Assembly: GCF_000018145.1 (NCBI RefSeq) | Contig: NC_009952.1 | Coordinates: forward strand, 2,108,001 to 2,172,000 | DNA length: 64,000 bases | Origin: Dinoroseobacter shibae DFL 12 = DSM 16493 | GTDB lineage: Bacteria > Pseudomonadota > Alphaproteobacteria > Rhodobacterales > Rhodobacteraceae | Reading direction: 5' to 3' | In this document: piece by piece, positions 1 through 9,255 of the stretch | Numbering within the stretch: position 1 is the first letter of the stretch | Layout of the letters: each line of letters starts with the position of its first letter | Notes under the pieces: model-generated | What the model saw: the letters and a program-made list of their open reading frames with translations, nothing else | Database searches by the model: none | Told to the model about the DNA's origin: nothing | Translations under genes and position numbers: made by a program

Positions 1-817
1 GCCCCGCGGTCAGCCGCTTGGACTGCACGCCCTGTTTCAACTCAGCGGCGTTGTCGCCGAGAAAATCCTTGCTCATCGCTTTCTCGAGGCCGAGCGCCTG
101 GACGATGGCCACGTTCGACATCGCCTCGGATGCGGAGGCCGCCATGGCCCCTTCGGTTTTCCGGGTCTTGCGGCTGACCGACTGGATACGCCGCCCGATC
201 CGCATCGTCATCAGCCACAGCACGGGCAAGGGTGACAGCGCGATCAGGGCAAGCTGCCAATCGATCCAGAGCATCACGGCGATCATGCCGACCAGCACCA
301 GCGCATTCACGGCCAGCGGCAAGGCGGCGGTGACGGTGGTCTCCTTGAGCATGCCCACATCGGAAATCAGCCGCAGGGTCAGGTCACCGGGGCGGGATTT
401 CTGGTGAAACGCCACGGGCAACCGTTGCAGATGCTCGAACAGCGTCGCGCGGACCTTCGCCAGAACCCGCGCCCCGGCGAGCGCGAAGGTCACCCGTGCG
501 GTGAACTCGAACGTGGCGCGCAAGCCCATCACCAGGACTATGGACAGCGCACACAGCACCAGGAGCATGATCGGATCGGTCAGCCCGAAGGGCATCCCCG
601 GCTCCGTTCCGCCCCGCCCGGGCACGAACATGTCGATCACGAACTTCAGCGGCCAGGGCTCGGCCAGCTTGGCGAAGACGGCCGCGAGCATGGCCAGCGC
701 CCCGCCCGCGATCAGGGGACGCTCGTCGCGCATGAACGGGGCCAGTCGCCGCAACACCCGGCGCAAGCCGGGGGCGGTCTCCGCCAACGAGGACGGACGG
801 CTGCCGGACCGGGCCAT
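1..817 (-). CDS. ABC exporter, membrane domain (C-terminal part lies outside the window)
   Basis: The minus frame is open from an ATG at 817 to the window edge, about 272 residues. It reads as the six-helix membrane domain of a type I ABC exporter (MsbA-like): hydrophobic segments alternate with the coupling-type stretch QKSRPGDLTLRLISD near residue 130 and the region SEAMSNVAIVQALGLEKAM near 235. The nucleotide-binding domain would lie beyond position 1. The ATG overlaps the stop of the upstream glycosyltransferase (TGATG), so the two are translationally coupled and the exporter is the last visible gene of a glycosyltransferase operon. The inferred role is export of a glycolipid or polysaccharide precursor; the substrate cannot be read from the sequence. 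Confidence 0.85.
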   Translation of the reverse strand, partial: MARSGSRPSSLAETAPGLRRVLRRLAPFMRDERPLIAGGALAMLAAVFAKLAEPWPLKFVIDMFVPGRGGTEPGMPFGLTDPIMLLVLCALSIVLVMGLRATFEFTARVTFALAGARVLAKVRATLFEHLQRLPVAFHQKSRPGDLTLRLISDVGMLKETTVTAALPLAVNALVLVGMIAVMLWIDWQLALIALSPLPVLWLMTMRIGRRIQSVSRKTRKTEGAMAASASEAMSNVAIVQALGLEKAMSKDFLGDNAAELKQGVQSKRLTAG

Positions 818-1965
818 CAGGCGGCCAGGACCGAAGGGAGCGGCAGGCCGTTCAGGCTCGCCCGCAGGACGTGATCCCAACTGGCGGTGCGGATCACATG
901 GGCGCGCCCGCGCTGGCCCTGCGCGCGCCCGACCGACGGGTTCTGCGCCAGGTGGATGATCGCCTCGGCCAGCGCAGCGGGGTCATCGGGCGGCACCACC
1001 GCGCCCGCCCGGGGCGGCAGGACCACATCGCGCATGTTGCCCCGGTCACTGACGAGAACGGGCAGGCCCGCCGCCATGTATTCGTAGATCTTGAGCGGCG
1101 AGAAATAGAACGGATCCCCCCCGCGATAGGGGGCGAGCCCCACATGCATCCGGGCCAGCAGCGCCGGGATGTCCTGCGACGGCGCCGCGCCATGGAAGTC
1201 GACCGCGTCGGCAAGACCGCCCTCGCGCGCCTGCGCCTCGAGGGCCGCGCGCTCCGGACCGTCGCCGACCACCAGCAGCCGCGCATCGCGCACCGAGCGC
1301 CGGACCAGCGTCAGCGCATCGATCAGGCAGGCCACATCGTGCCAGGGCTTGAGCGTGCCGACAAACCCGAGGGTGAAAGGCGGCCGGAACCCGGGTGGCA
1401 CCGCAAAGCGGTCCGCATCGACGCCATTCGGCACGACCTTGACCGACCGGGCGCCGAAGCCTTCGGCATAGGCGCCGACCGCATCGGAGACGGCGATGAT
1501 CCGATCCGCCGCCGAGATCGAGGACCGGGCACGAGCCGCCGCCTCGTCCGAATTCTGCAGAACCCGGTGGCGGCGCTGTTCTTCCAGAAGCGGCGCGTTG
1601 ACTTCCAGCACGCTGGGGATCCGGCGCGCCGCACCGAATTGCATGGCCGCGTCCGAAAACAGGGCGTGCCGCTCATAGATCAGATCGAAAGGTCCGTGGT
1701 CCTCCATCGCCTGCGCCAGGCGCGCATTGGCCGCGATCAGCGCGCGTTCGCGGACCTCGGGCGCGCCCTTGGCCGGTTTCGGCAGCGGCACCCAGGTCAC
1801 CGCGGCCAAATCCTCCGGCAACGGCGCGCGGGACGGGGGCGCGAACAATGTCACCTCTGCGCCCATGCGCAGCAACGCCCCGAGGATCGCGCGCACATGG
1901 ATCGACGCCCCCTTGGTGCCGGTGGGCGATATGCCGGGATCGGTCGAGACATAAGCTACGCGCAT
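817..1965 (-). CDS. Glycosyltransferase family 4
   Basis: 382 residues with the two-Rossmann GT-B layout. The N-terminal domain starts MRVAYVSTDPGISPTGTKGAS, the glycine-rich acceptor-side start typical of GT4 enzymes. The C-terminal donor domain has LGFVGTLKPWHDV near residue 200, LLVVGDGPE, then SPLKIYEYMAAGLPVLVS near 290, which is the usual nucleotide-sugar binding helix. It would transfer a sugar from a nucleotide donor to a growing glycan at the inner membrane. Both ends overlap their neighbours by TGATG junctions, so it sits inside an operon with another GT4 upstream and an ABC exporter downstream. Donor and acceptor sugars are not predictable. Confidence 0.88.
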   Translation of the reverse strand: MRVAYVSTDPGISPTGTKGASIHVRAILGALLRMGAEVTLFAPPSRAPLPEDLAAVTWVPLPKPAKGAPEVRERALIAANARLAQAMEDHGPFDLIYERHALFSDAAMQFGAARRIPSVLEVNAPLLEEQRRHRVLQNSDEAAARARSSISAADRIIAVSDAVGAYAEGFGARSVKVVPNGVDADRFAVPPGFRPPFTLGFVGTLKPWHDVACLIDALTLVRRSVRDARLLVVGDGPERAALEAQAREGGLADAVDFHGAAPSQDIPALLARMHVGLAPYRGGDPFYFSPLKIYEYMAAGLPVLVSDRGNMRDVVLPPRAGAVVPPDDPAALAEAIIHLAQNPSVGRAQGQRGRAHVIRTASWDHVLRASLNGLPLPSVLAA

Positions 1966-3209
1966 CAGGCTGCTCCCTTCAGGCCGGCGGGCACAGGGCC
2001 CGAGCAGGACGCAAAGAGCTCGCGCAACCGGGCCGCGTTGCGGTCGATGTCGAACTCTTCCTCGATCAACCGGCGCGCATTGCGCGACACGCGCCGGCGC
2101 AGGTCGATGTCGCCAAGCATCTGCGAAATCGCGGCGGACAAGGTGTCGGGGTCGCCCTCGCTGGCCAGCAGCCCGGTGTCCCCCGGGCGCAGGATTTCCG
2201 GCAGGCCGACCACATCCGTCCCGATGCAGGGCGTTCCAAGCGCCATCGCCTCCAGCAACACGGTGGGCAACCCGTCACGGTTGCCGTCGCGGGCCACGAT
2301 ACAGGGGCAGACCAGAACGGCGGCGTCGCGCATGGCGGCGATGACCTCGGATTGCGGGCGCGGTCCTTCGATGGTCACCTGACCCTCCAGGCCCGCCGCC
2401 GCGATCTGGCTGCGCAGGTTGTCCTCGTCCTCCCCCATGCCGATGATCCGGCAGCGCGGGGTCTGCCCCTTGCGCGCCAACTGCCACAGGGCCTCCACAA
2501 GGATATGGAACCCCTTCTTCTCGATCAGGCGGCCCACGGCGAGGATATCCGTCTGCCGCGCCGTCGGCTCGGACCACGCAAAGCCCGACAGATCGAGCCC
2601 GTTGTAAAGCCGCACGAGCCCGGCCGCGTCCTTGCCGAACGTCTCGGTCATGTAGGCCAGGTTGAAATCCGAAACCGTCACCGCCGCCGCCGCATCGCGC
2701 AGCTTCACGTCCAGCTCGATCGGCGGGTCGTAGCGGTAATAGATATCCTTGGCATGGGCCGTGAAAGTATACGGAATGCCGGAGACCTGCGAGGCCACGC
2801 GCGCGACCGTCGTGGCGACCGTGCCGAAATGGGCGTGGAAATGCGTCACGCCAAGGCGTTTGGCGTCTATGGCCAGCGCAAGCCCCTGCGCAATGGCATC
2901 GGTCGCAGCGCCCGTGGCCAGCGCCCGTTGCGGCGCACCGGGATAAAGCGCCTCGGCCTTCTCCAGAAGGTCCCGGAACACGCTGACAGAGCGGGTCTTC
3001 TCGGGGATCCGGTGCACGGGCGCGCGCACTTTCGACAGGATGTCCTGGAAATGCGTGTCCATGACCGGGCGCAGCGCGAATATCTCCACCTGCTGGCCCG
3101 CGCGCTCATGGGCGAGGATCTCGTGGACGATGAAGGTCTCGGAAAAGCGCGGGTAGCGCTTGCAGATATATCCGATCTTTCCCTGTTTCGGTGGACGGAT
3201 ATGGATCAT
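1965..3209 (-). CDS. Glycosyltransferase family 4 (colanic-acid WcaL type)
   Basis: 414 residues from the ATG at 3209, chosen because GGAGAT lies six bases upstream and the protein then begins MIHIRPPKQGKIGYICKRYP; an upstream extension of the frame overlaps the preceding gene and is not needed. Family marks are YPRFSETFIVHEI near residue 20, HFHAHFGTVAT near 115, ILAVGRLIEKKGFHILVEAL near 225 and DGLPTVLLEAMALGTPC near 320, the last being the donor-binding EX7E-like region. It resembles WcaL/ExpE7-like transferases of exopolysaccharide clusters. The 23-bp gap to the upstream gene holds only its ribosome site, and its stop overlaps the next GT start. Confidence 0.87.
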   Translation of the reverse strand: MIHIRPPKQGKIGYICKRYPRFSETFIVHEILAHERAGQQVEIFALRPVMDTHFQDILSKVRAPVHRIPEKTRSVSVFRDLLEKAEALYPGAPQRALATGAATDAIAQGLALAIDAKRLGVTHFHAHFGTVATTVARVASQVSGIPYTFTAHAKDIYYRYDPPIELDVKLRDAAAAVTVSDFNLAYMTETFGKDAAGLVRLYNGLDLSGFAWSEPTARQTDILAVGRLIEKKGFHILVEALWQLARKGQTPRCRIIGMGEDEDNLRSQIAAAGLEGQVTIEGPRPQSEVIAAMRDAAVLVCPCIVARDGNRDGLPTVLLEAMALGTPCIGTDVVGLPEILRPGDTGLLASEGDPDTLSAAISQMLGDIDLRRRVSRNARRLIEEEFDIDRNAARLRELFASCSGPVPAGLKGAA

Positions 3210-3232
3210 GGCGATCTCCTTTTCTGATCGGA

Positions 3233-4393
3233 TCACTCTGCGGCGATCTGTTGGTAATCGGGGTAAAGCGCGGACTGGGCGAGGGCGGCAACAGAGGCCA
3301 GCCCATCGGTCCTGATCCCATGAGAGGCCGCGCGCGGGATCGGGCGCGCCATCCACTCCGACAAGGCCGTCGGGGACAGCCCCCTCGGGTGGCAGATATC
3401 GACAAGCCCGCGGTCGCTCAGGGCGCGCGCGCGGATCAGCTGCTCCGTGCGCGGCGCGACCCTTGGCACGATCAGCGCCGGTTTCTTCAGGGCCAGGATC
3501 TCGCAGGTCGTGTTGTAGCCCCCCATCGCCACGATCCGGCGCGCCGCGGCCATCAGCGGCACGAGGTCCGGCACGAAGGGCACCACCTGCATGCCGCGAT
3601 TGCCCGCCGCGATCTGCCGGATACGGGCCAGGGCGTCCGCATCCATTTGCGTGCCCGGCACGATGATGCCGCGGTGACCCGCCGGAAGCTCCGCCGCCGC
3701 GAACGCCTTGCACAGGTCGAGACCGTCGCGCCCGCCGCCCACGGTGCACAGAACCAGCGGCGCCTCCCCACCACTCGGCGCGACCTCGGCGGGCCAGTCC
3801 TTCAACAAGTAGCCGGTATGCACGATCTCGGCGGTGATGCCGGTCAGATCGCAGTCCTTGAACACGTCATAGACGGCCGGGTCCCCATAGATCCACACCG
3901 CATCGAAATAGGTGTTGATGGTCTCGACATGGCGCTGGCGCAGCCATTGCCGCCGCACGGTCGCCGGATCATCGAGGATATCGCGACACCCCAGCACAAG
4001 CCGCGTCTTGCCCCGTTTGCGAAGCTTGCGCAGCGGCCCCTCCAGTTCCCCCTGGGCGCCAAGCGGGACATTGTCCACGATCAGCAGGTCGGGCGCGAAC
4101 CGCTTCAAGGTGGCCGCCAGGATCGCCTCGCGCAGGGCGCGCAGCTCGCACAGCTCCATGTTCAGGCGCCGGGCAGTGTATTGGCCATCCGCGTGCTTGG
4201 CATAGGCCGGCAGCGTCAGAACCTCGATGCCGTCGGGAATGTCAAAGGCCCCGACTTCGTAGGTCCCGGCCACCAGCATCACATCCGGCTTCGACGGCAA
4301 CGCGCGCAGCTTCTTGGCCAGCATCAGGTTGCGCCGAAAGTGGCCAAAACCGAGCGTGTCATGGGAATAAAGGGCGATACGGTTGGCCTGCAT
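3233..4393 (-). CDS. MurG-like predicted glycosyltransferase (COG4671 type)
   Basis: 386 residues if translation starts at ATG 4393 (MQANRIALYSHDT); a start at 4441 would add 16 residues with no family look. The N-terminus YSHDTLGFGHFRRNLMLAKKL is the signature of the COG4671 predicted glycosyltransferases. The C-terminal half has CTVGGGRDGLDL near residue 185 and MGGYNTTCEILALKKPALIVP near 285, which corresponds to the UDP-sugar binding region of family 28 enzymes. It is the first gene of the minus-strand group GT-GT-GT-ABC exporter, so a role in surface glycan assembly is the natural inference. The promoter must lie in the long gene-free region upstream. Confidence 0.83.
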   Translation of the reverse strand: MQANRIALYSHDTLGFGHFRRNLMLAKKLRALPSKPDVMLVAGTYEVGAFDIPDGIEVLTLPAYAKHADGQYTARRLNMELCELRALREAILAATLKRFAPDLLIVDNVPLGAQGELEGPLRKLRKRGKTRLVLGCRDILDDPATVRRQWLRQRHVETINTYFDAVWIYGDPAVYDVFKDCDLTGITAEIVHTGYLLKDWPAEVAPSGGEAPLVLCTVGGGRDGLDLCKAFAAAELPAGHRGIIVPGTQMDADALARIRQIAAGNRGMQVVPFVPDLVPLMAAARRIVAMGGYNTTCEILALKKPALIVPRVAPRTEQLIRARALSDRGLVDICHPRGLSPTALSEWMARPIPRAASHGIRTDGLASVAALAQSALYPDYQQIAAE

Positions 4394-5661
4394 CCTGAAA
4401 CCTTTTGCTGTGGGCTGAACTTCGTGAAGCAGTTGGCGCAACCGGCCGATTGGTCCATTAAACTGGGGTTTATGGGCACCTCTCTGCCATAAACCATCGG
4501 TCTAGATCGCCGCTTTCAGCGCGGAATACCCCTGCGACTCGTGCCCTTTGCGATTTTGACGGAGCTGTCGCGGCGGTGTCTGACGACACTCTGATATGGA
4601 CAAAAACCCTCGGGTCGACGGCGGCAGGAGGCGGACTTGCGCGCCCCCGGTCCCACGACCGGCCTTCCCCGAAGCGCGGGGGGGGCCACCGCACCGACCG
4701 ACAGCCCCTGCGCGGGACTGTCGCGCGGTGCAGGCGTCGGGTATCGGATCGATGGCACGCGGTTCCCACGAGCGCGCCCCCGCCTGCCGGGCGCGGCGAG
4801 CGACCCGTGGATCGGCCGGGCCTCTCGGCCCGAAGGCTAGCAGGCCAATGTCGGATCGAACGGCAAGATTGTTTCTTGAACGTCATCAATCGAAAAAATT
4901 AATATTACCCATTCCGAATAAAGATTGAATGAACCTGGAATTCCGAAAAGCGTCCACCCCTGAAACACCCCGAGCTATATTCAGATCTAGAAACACTCGT
5001 CAGGCAATCCGTTGATGTACCTGCGATTTTTCGAAACGCACCCCCGAACGCGTGAGCTTCGGTGTCTCGACCCCGGGCAGCTGAAAAGACAACCTCAATG
5101 TATTGAAGCCTTCATTCAAAACGCTTTCAATTGACGCACGTAACCCACTGCGCATTCACCTGAAATCCTTTGACACATCAACACGTTCCAACAGAACGAC
5201 CCACGGGCCCGACTGCTGCAGTCCCGCGCCACGCCCTGCACCACCCCTGTGGCGGCATCAAGACGGGACACAAACCACTTTCGCCGCACCATGAAAACAA
5301 GGCGAATTATCCGAAAAAAGAGCGTTGGAAAGGGGCCAGAGCACGCTTCGAGCAAAGCGCTGGCGCAGGCATCCGACGCTTCCCTGGCACGCCGCACCGC
5401 AGAATATACTGCAGTCAAGATCACAGCGCGGACGGCAGTGAGATCTAAGTTCTTTCAAAAAACCATGATGAGGAAACACCTTAGCGTGACAACCCGCCCG
5501 TGCGCACCGCCCGTTACACCTGCACTTTGCCACGAAATAAAAAGAAAAATCCCTATGGAATTAGGTTAACAAAACATTAACGCCGGTCTATGCCGTTAAC
5601 TAATACTGAGGTATGGTACACTAGCGGTTTTAGCCGCAGTTAACGTGAAAGGTAAAACGAC
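4394..5661. other. 1.27-kb region without a convincing gene
   Basis: This divergent intergenic region holds no open frame with coding character: the frames present are short, conflict with each other and have no ribosome site or recognisable domain. The first 450 bp are G+C-rich like the rest of the window, whereas roughly 4860-5650 is clearly richer in A+T. It must carry the promoters for the leftward glycosyltransferase operon and the rightward VPLPA-CTERM gene. A CtrA-type box lies at its right end. An unannotated small RNA or a decayed insertion would also fit. Confidence 0.6.
5566..5581 (+). promoter_or_regulatory. Candidate CtrA binding site (TTAA-N7-TTAAC)
   Basis: The bases TTAA, seven bases, then TTAAC match the full CtrA consensus exactly. 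The site is about 80 bp before the VPLPA-CTERM start codon. Two further TTAAC half-sites lie at about 5595 and 5640, making a small cluster. CtrA in roseobacters is known to control motility, gene transfer agents and quorum-sensing-linked differentiation. Binding here is inferred from sequence only. Confidence 0.5.
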
Positions 5662-6381
5662 ATGAGACTTGGTAAATTTCTCGCGACAACCGCTGTCGCG
5701 GTGATCGTCGCAGGTGGCGCCTCCGCGTCGACCATCAGCGACATCGTGATCACCAGCGTGACAGGTGAATGGACCAGCGTCACCGGCGGCACGAACGTGA
5801 GCGGGCTCACCACAAACGCCATTTCCTGGGGCACGACCACGCCCTCCGGTGGACCGCAGAGCGGCTACACTTTTGTTGGCGTCGCCCCGCCTGCAACAGC
5901 CCCTTTTTCATCTGACACGGTGTTCACCCTGGGCAATTTCACCCACGACAACTTCCCAATCAACTCGGGGACATCCATCACCGGAGCCACGCTCGACGTG
6001 ACCACGGAATTCACGATCGGTGGTGTCGCAGGATCGCTGACGTCGCAGTTCATTTTCGATCATTTTGAAACGCCGAACGATCCCGGTGGCGCCCCCTGCG
6101 CAGCTGGCGGTCCCGAGCCATGTGGCGACTTGGTGACCCCCACCCTGAATGTCGGCGCGTCCGACTCCCTCACAATCGGTGGGGTAGACTACTTCGTGTC
6201 CGTGACGGGGTTCAACATGGGCGCCAGCTTCCTGACTGCAGAGAATGCGTCGAACACGACGACCCTCCTGGGCACATTCACCGCTGACGTGGCTGCCATC
6301 CCGCTGCCCGCCGCGGGCTGGATGCTGCTGGCCGGTGTCGGTGGGCTGGCCGCCCTGCGCCGCCGCAAGAAAGCCGCCTGA
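5662..6381 (+). CDS. VPLPA-CTERM sorted surface protein (choice-of-anchor-like)
   Basis: 239 residues. A Sec signal peptide (MRLGKFLATTAVAVIVAGG, cut after about residue 22) precedes a Gly/Thr/Ser-rich beta-type domain; the stretch NAISWGTTTPSGGPQSGY and the later FTLGNFTHDNFPI resemble the choice-of-anchor K families. The C-terminus is a textbook VPLPA-CTERM tail: IPLPAAGWMLLAGVGGLAA followed by LRRRKK, that is motif, membrane helix and basic end. Such proteins are cut and attached at the surface by a dedicated exosortase (XrtD) in bacteria that make exopolysaccharide. That agrees with the glycosyltransferase genes next door. No exosortase gene is in the window. AAAGG lies 10 bp before the ATG. 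Confidence 0.85.
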   Translation: MRLGKFLATTAVAVIVAGGASASTISDIVITSVTGEWTSVTGGTNVSGLTTNAISWGTTTPSGGPQSGYTFVGVAPPATAPFSSDTVFTLGNFTHDNFPINSGTSITGATLDVTTEFTIGGVAGSLTSQFIFDHFETPNDPGGAPCAAGGPEPCGDLVTPTLNVGASDSLTIGGVDYFVSVTGFNMGASFLTAENASNTTTLLGTFTADVAAIPLPAAGWMLLAGVGGLAALRRRKKAA

Positions 6382-6511
6382 CCGAGGCCGAACCTGCGCA
6401 CCCCCGACGCGGCCTCGGTCGCGTCGGGACATGAACCCTCGACCGGGACCGGCCTTGCAAGGGCATGGGGTGTCCAATACCAGTACGCTCCCTTCATGTG
6501 TCGGTCCCGGC
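6382..6511. terminator. Convergent terminator region with overlapping inverted repeats
   Basis: Between the convergent VPLPA-CTERM and xylA genes there are three perfect inverted repeats: CCGAGGCC at 6382-6389 with GGCCTCGG at 6411-6418; CCCGACGC at 6403-6410 with GCGTCGGG at 6421-6428; and CCGGGACCG at 6443-6451 with CGGTCCCGG at 6502-6510. The last lies directly beside the xylA stop codon. The first two are interleaved and cannot form as two ordinary hairpins at once. None is followed by a T-run, so termination is an inference. Confidence 0.5.
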
Positions 6512-7816
6512 TTACAGGTATCGCGCGACCAGCGCCTCCAGCCGTTCCTGCCCGCCCGAGACCGGCTGCGGATCAAGCCCGGTCTCCATCACATGGGCAA
6601 AGCAGTCCTCCAGCTTGCCACCGTTCAGCATCGCTTCCGCCGAGGGCGCGCGCCAGCCCGCATAGCGATCCTCGCGCCGCTGCTCCAACTCGCCATCCTC
6701 CAGCATCCGTGCCGCCGCCTTCAGCCCCGCGGCACAGACATCCATCGCCGCCACATGGGCCGCGATCAGGTCCGCCGGGTCCAGCGATTGCCGCCGCAGC
6801 TTGGAATCGAAATTGGTGCCCCCGGTATCGAAGCCGCCCGCGCGCAGGATCTCGTAATAGGCCAGCGCCACCTCGGGGATGTTGTTCGGGAACTGGTCGG
6901 TGTCCCAGCCCGACTGGTAATCGTTGCGGTTCATGTCGATGGAGCCCAGGATCCCGAACTCCCGCGCCAGCGCCAGCTCATGCTCGAAGGAATGCCCGGC
7001 CAGGATCGCATGGCCCTGCTCGATATTCATCTTCACCTCGTCCTGCAGGCCGAACTCCGACAGAAAGCTGAACACCGTGGCCACGTCGTAATCATATTGG
7101 TGCTTCGTGGGCTCCTGCGGTTTCGGCTCCAGCAGGATCGTGCCCTCGAACCCGATCTTGTGCTTGTAATCCACAACCATCTGCAGCATCCGGCCCGCCT
7201 GCTCCCGCTCGCGCCCCAGATCGGTGTTGAGCAGGGTCTCGTACCCCTCGCGCCCGCCCCACAGGACATAATTCGCGCCGCCCAGTTTGTGGGTCGCGTC
7301 CATGCAGGTCTTGATGGTGGCGGCGGCATAGGCGAACACATCCGGGTCCGGGTTCGTCGCCGCCCCAGCCATGTAGCGCCGGTGCGAGAACAGGTTCGCG
7401 GTGCCCCAGAGCAGCCGCTTGCCGCTCGCCTCCTGCTTCTGGCCCAGGTAGTCCACCATCGCTTCAAGGTTCGCGGTGGTCTCGGCGAAACTCGCGCCCT
7501 CGGGGCGGATATCGGCGTCGTGGAAGCAATAGAACGGCACGTTCAGGATGCGGAACATCTCGAACGCCGCATCGGCCTTGGCGCGGGCATGATCCAGGGT
7601 GTCGCCGAACCACGGGCGCTGGAAGGTCGGACCGCCGAACGGGTCGCCCCCTTCCCAAGCAAAGGAATGCCACCAGGCCACGGCGAAGCGCAGCTGATCC
7701 TCCATCCGCTTGCCCATGACCATCTCGTCGGGGTTGTAGTGCCGGAAGGCGAAGTCGCTGCGGGCCTCGGGGCCTTCATAGGTGACGGCGGGGATCCCCG
7801 CGAAAAAATCGCTCAT
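6512..7816 (-). CDS. xylA: D-xylose isomerase
   Basis: 434 residues, close to the usual 435-440 of class II xylose isomerases. It converts D-xylose to D-xylulose in the cytoplasm using two divalent metal ions. Visible family blocks are [14 protein letters not shown] near residue 50, [12 protein letters not shown] near 100 (catalytic His and Asp), [17 protein letters not shown] near 230 (metal-binding Glu and Lys), [18 protein letters not shown] near 265 and [17 protein letters not shown] near 300. It is the last gene of the xylF-xylH-xylG-xylB-xylA series; its start overlaps the xylB stop by ATGA. Assignment is secure. Confidence 0.96.
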   Translation of the reverse strand: MSDFFAGIPAVTYEGPEARSDFAFRHYNPDEMVMGKRMEDQLRFAVAWWHSFAWEGGDPFGGPTFQRPWFGDTLDHARAKADAAFEMFRILNVPFYCFHDADIRPEGASFAETTANLEAMVDYLGQKQEASGKRLLWGTANLFSHRRYMAGAATNPDPDVFAYAAATIKTCMDATHKLGGANYVLWGGREGYETLLNTDLGREREQAGRMLQMVVDYKHKIGFEGTILLEPKPQEPTKHQYDYDVATVFSFLSEFGLQDEVKMNIEQGHAILAGHSFEHELALAREFGILGSIDMNRNDYQSGWDTDQFPNNIPEVALAYYEILRAGGFDTGGTNFDSKLRRQSLDPADLIAAHVAAMDVCAAGLKAAARMLEDGELEQRREDRYAGWRAPSAEAMLNGGKLEDCFAHVMETGLDPQPVSGGQERLEALVARYL

Positions 7817-9255
7817 CGGTCCAGTCCTTTCAGGGCGGTGTATGTGGCGCGGTAGGTGGCATGGGCCTCGCCGAAGGCGTCGGCAAGGGCCGGCACCGGA
7901 TCGAGGCTCCGCGCGATGGGGGGCCGGGTGGCCAGCGCCGCCCCCTGCCCCGTCGCCGCCATCATGCCGAGCCGTGCCGCGCCGAACGCGCCGCCGTAAT
8001 CGCCCGCTTGCGGCAGGTCGATGGGCAGGCCGATCAGCGTCGCGATCATCCGCACCCAGGTGTCAGACTTGGCCCCACCGCCCACGGCCACCAGCCGCTC
8101 CAGCCGCGTGCCCGTGGCCGCCAGCGCGTCGAAGCTGTCGCGGAAGGCAAAGGCCACGCCTTCGAGCACCGCGCGCGCCAGCGCATCACGGTCCGCGGCA
8201 TGGTCGATGCGGGCAAACGCGCCGCGAATGGCCGCATCGTTATGGGGCGTCCGCTCGCCGCCCAGATAGGGCAGAAAGACCGGGCGCCCGGGCGCCTGCA
8301 GGGGGCCGAGCCCGCCCGTCAGCGTCGCTGCATCGGTCCCACAGGTCCGCGCGAACCAATTGAGCGCGTCCGTGGCCGCCAGGATCACCCCCATCTGATG
8401 CCAGGTCTCCGGCAGGGCATGGCAGAACGTGTGCACCGCCGTGGCCGGGTCCGGCGCATAGGCGTCGCAGGCCGCGAACAGCACACCCGAGGTGCCCAGC
8501 GAGACGAACCCGTCGCCCGCCCGCACCACGCCCATCCCGATGCCCGAGGCGGCGTTGTCGCCGCCCCCGCCTGCCACCGGCACGCCGCGCGGCAGACCCC
8601 AGGCATCGGCGAGACTGTCGCGCAGGGTGCCCGAGACCTCGGATCCCTCTACCAGCCGGGGCATGTGATCCCGGCTCAGCCCCGTGGCCGCCAGCAGCGG
8701 CGCGGACCAGTCCCGCGCGCCGGTGTCGAGCCAGGAGGTGCCGGCGGCATCGGACATCTCCGCCACCGCCTCCCCGGTCAGCCAGAGCCGCAGGTAATCC
8801 TTGGGCAGCAGCACCAGCGCCGTGCGATCGAACACGTCCGGCTCATGGGCGCGCACCCAGGCGAGCTTCGGCGCGGTGAAGCCGGGAAACACGATATTCC
8901 CCGTCACAGAGCGAAATGCCGGGTCGGCATCCAGTGCGGCCGCCTCCGCCGCCGCGCGCGTATCGTTCCACAGGATGCAGGGCCGCAGCACCTCGTGGGA
9001 CGCATCGAGCAGCGTGGCCCCGTGCATCTGCCCCGAAAGGCCAATCGCCCGCACCCCCGACAGGTCCGCGCGGGCACCCAGCGCGGCCATCGCCGCCTCG
9101 GTCGCCGCCAGCCAGTCGCACGGCATCTGCTCCGACCAGCCGGGATGGGGGCGCGCGACCTCCAGCGGGGCGGTCGCCTCGGCCACCAGCGCCTGGTTTT
9201 CGTCGATCAGGACCGCCTTGAGCCCCGATGTCCCCAGATCCAGTCCCAGATACAT
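7813..9255 (-). CDS. xylB: Xylulokinase
   Basis: 480 residues from the ATG at 9255, which overlaps the stop of the ABC ATPase gene (TGATG); a longer frame to 9378 would run into that gene. FGGY-family sugar kinase that phosphorylates D-xylulose to xylulose 5-phosphate for the pentose phosphate pathway. The N-terminal phosphate loop is [17 protein letters not shown], followed by [27 protein letters not shown] near 75 and [12 protein letters not shown]. The C-terminal ATP-binding part has [17 protein letters not shown] near 395. Position directly before xylA supports xylulose rather than glycerol or gluconate as substrate. Confidence 0.95.
   Translation of the reverse strand: MYLGLDLGTSGLKAVLIDENQALVAEATAPLEVARPHPGWSEQMPCDWLAATEAAMAALGARADLSGVRAIGLSGQMHGATLLDASHEVLRPCILWNDTRAAAEAAALDADPAFRSVTGNIVFPGFTAPKLAWVRAHEPDVFDRTALVLLPKDYLRLWLTGEAVAEMSDAAGTSWLDTGARDWSAPLLAATGLSRDHMPRLVEGSEVSGTLRDSLADAWGLPRGVPVAGGGGDNAASGIGMGVVRAGDGFVSLGTSGVLFAACDAYAPDPATAVHTFCHALPETWHQMGVILAATDALNWFARTCGTDAATLTGGLGPLQAPGRPVFLPYLGGERTPHNDAAIRGAFARIDHAADRDALARAVLEGVAFAFRDSFDALAATGTRLERLVAVGGGAKSDTWVRMIATLIGLPIDLPQAGDYGGAFGAARLGMMAATGQGAALATRPPIARSLDPVPALADAFGEAHATYRATYTALKGLDR

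Noticed and set aside
4470-5570. Several 60-140 residue frames in the gap before the VPLPA-CTERM gene
   Set aside because: They overlap each other, are rich in Arg/Pro/Ala, have no ribosome sites and no family likeness.
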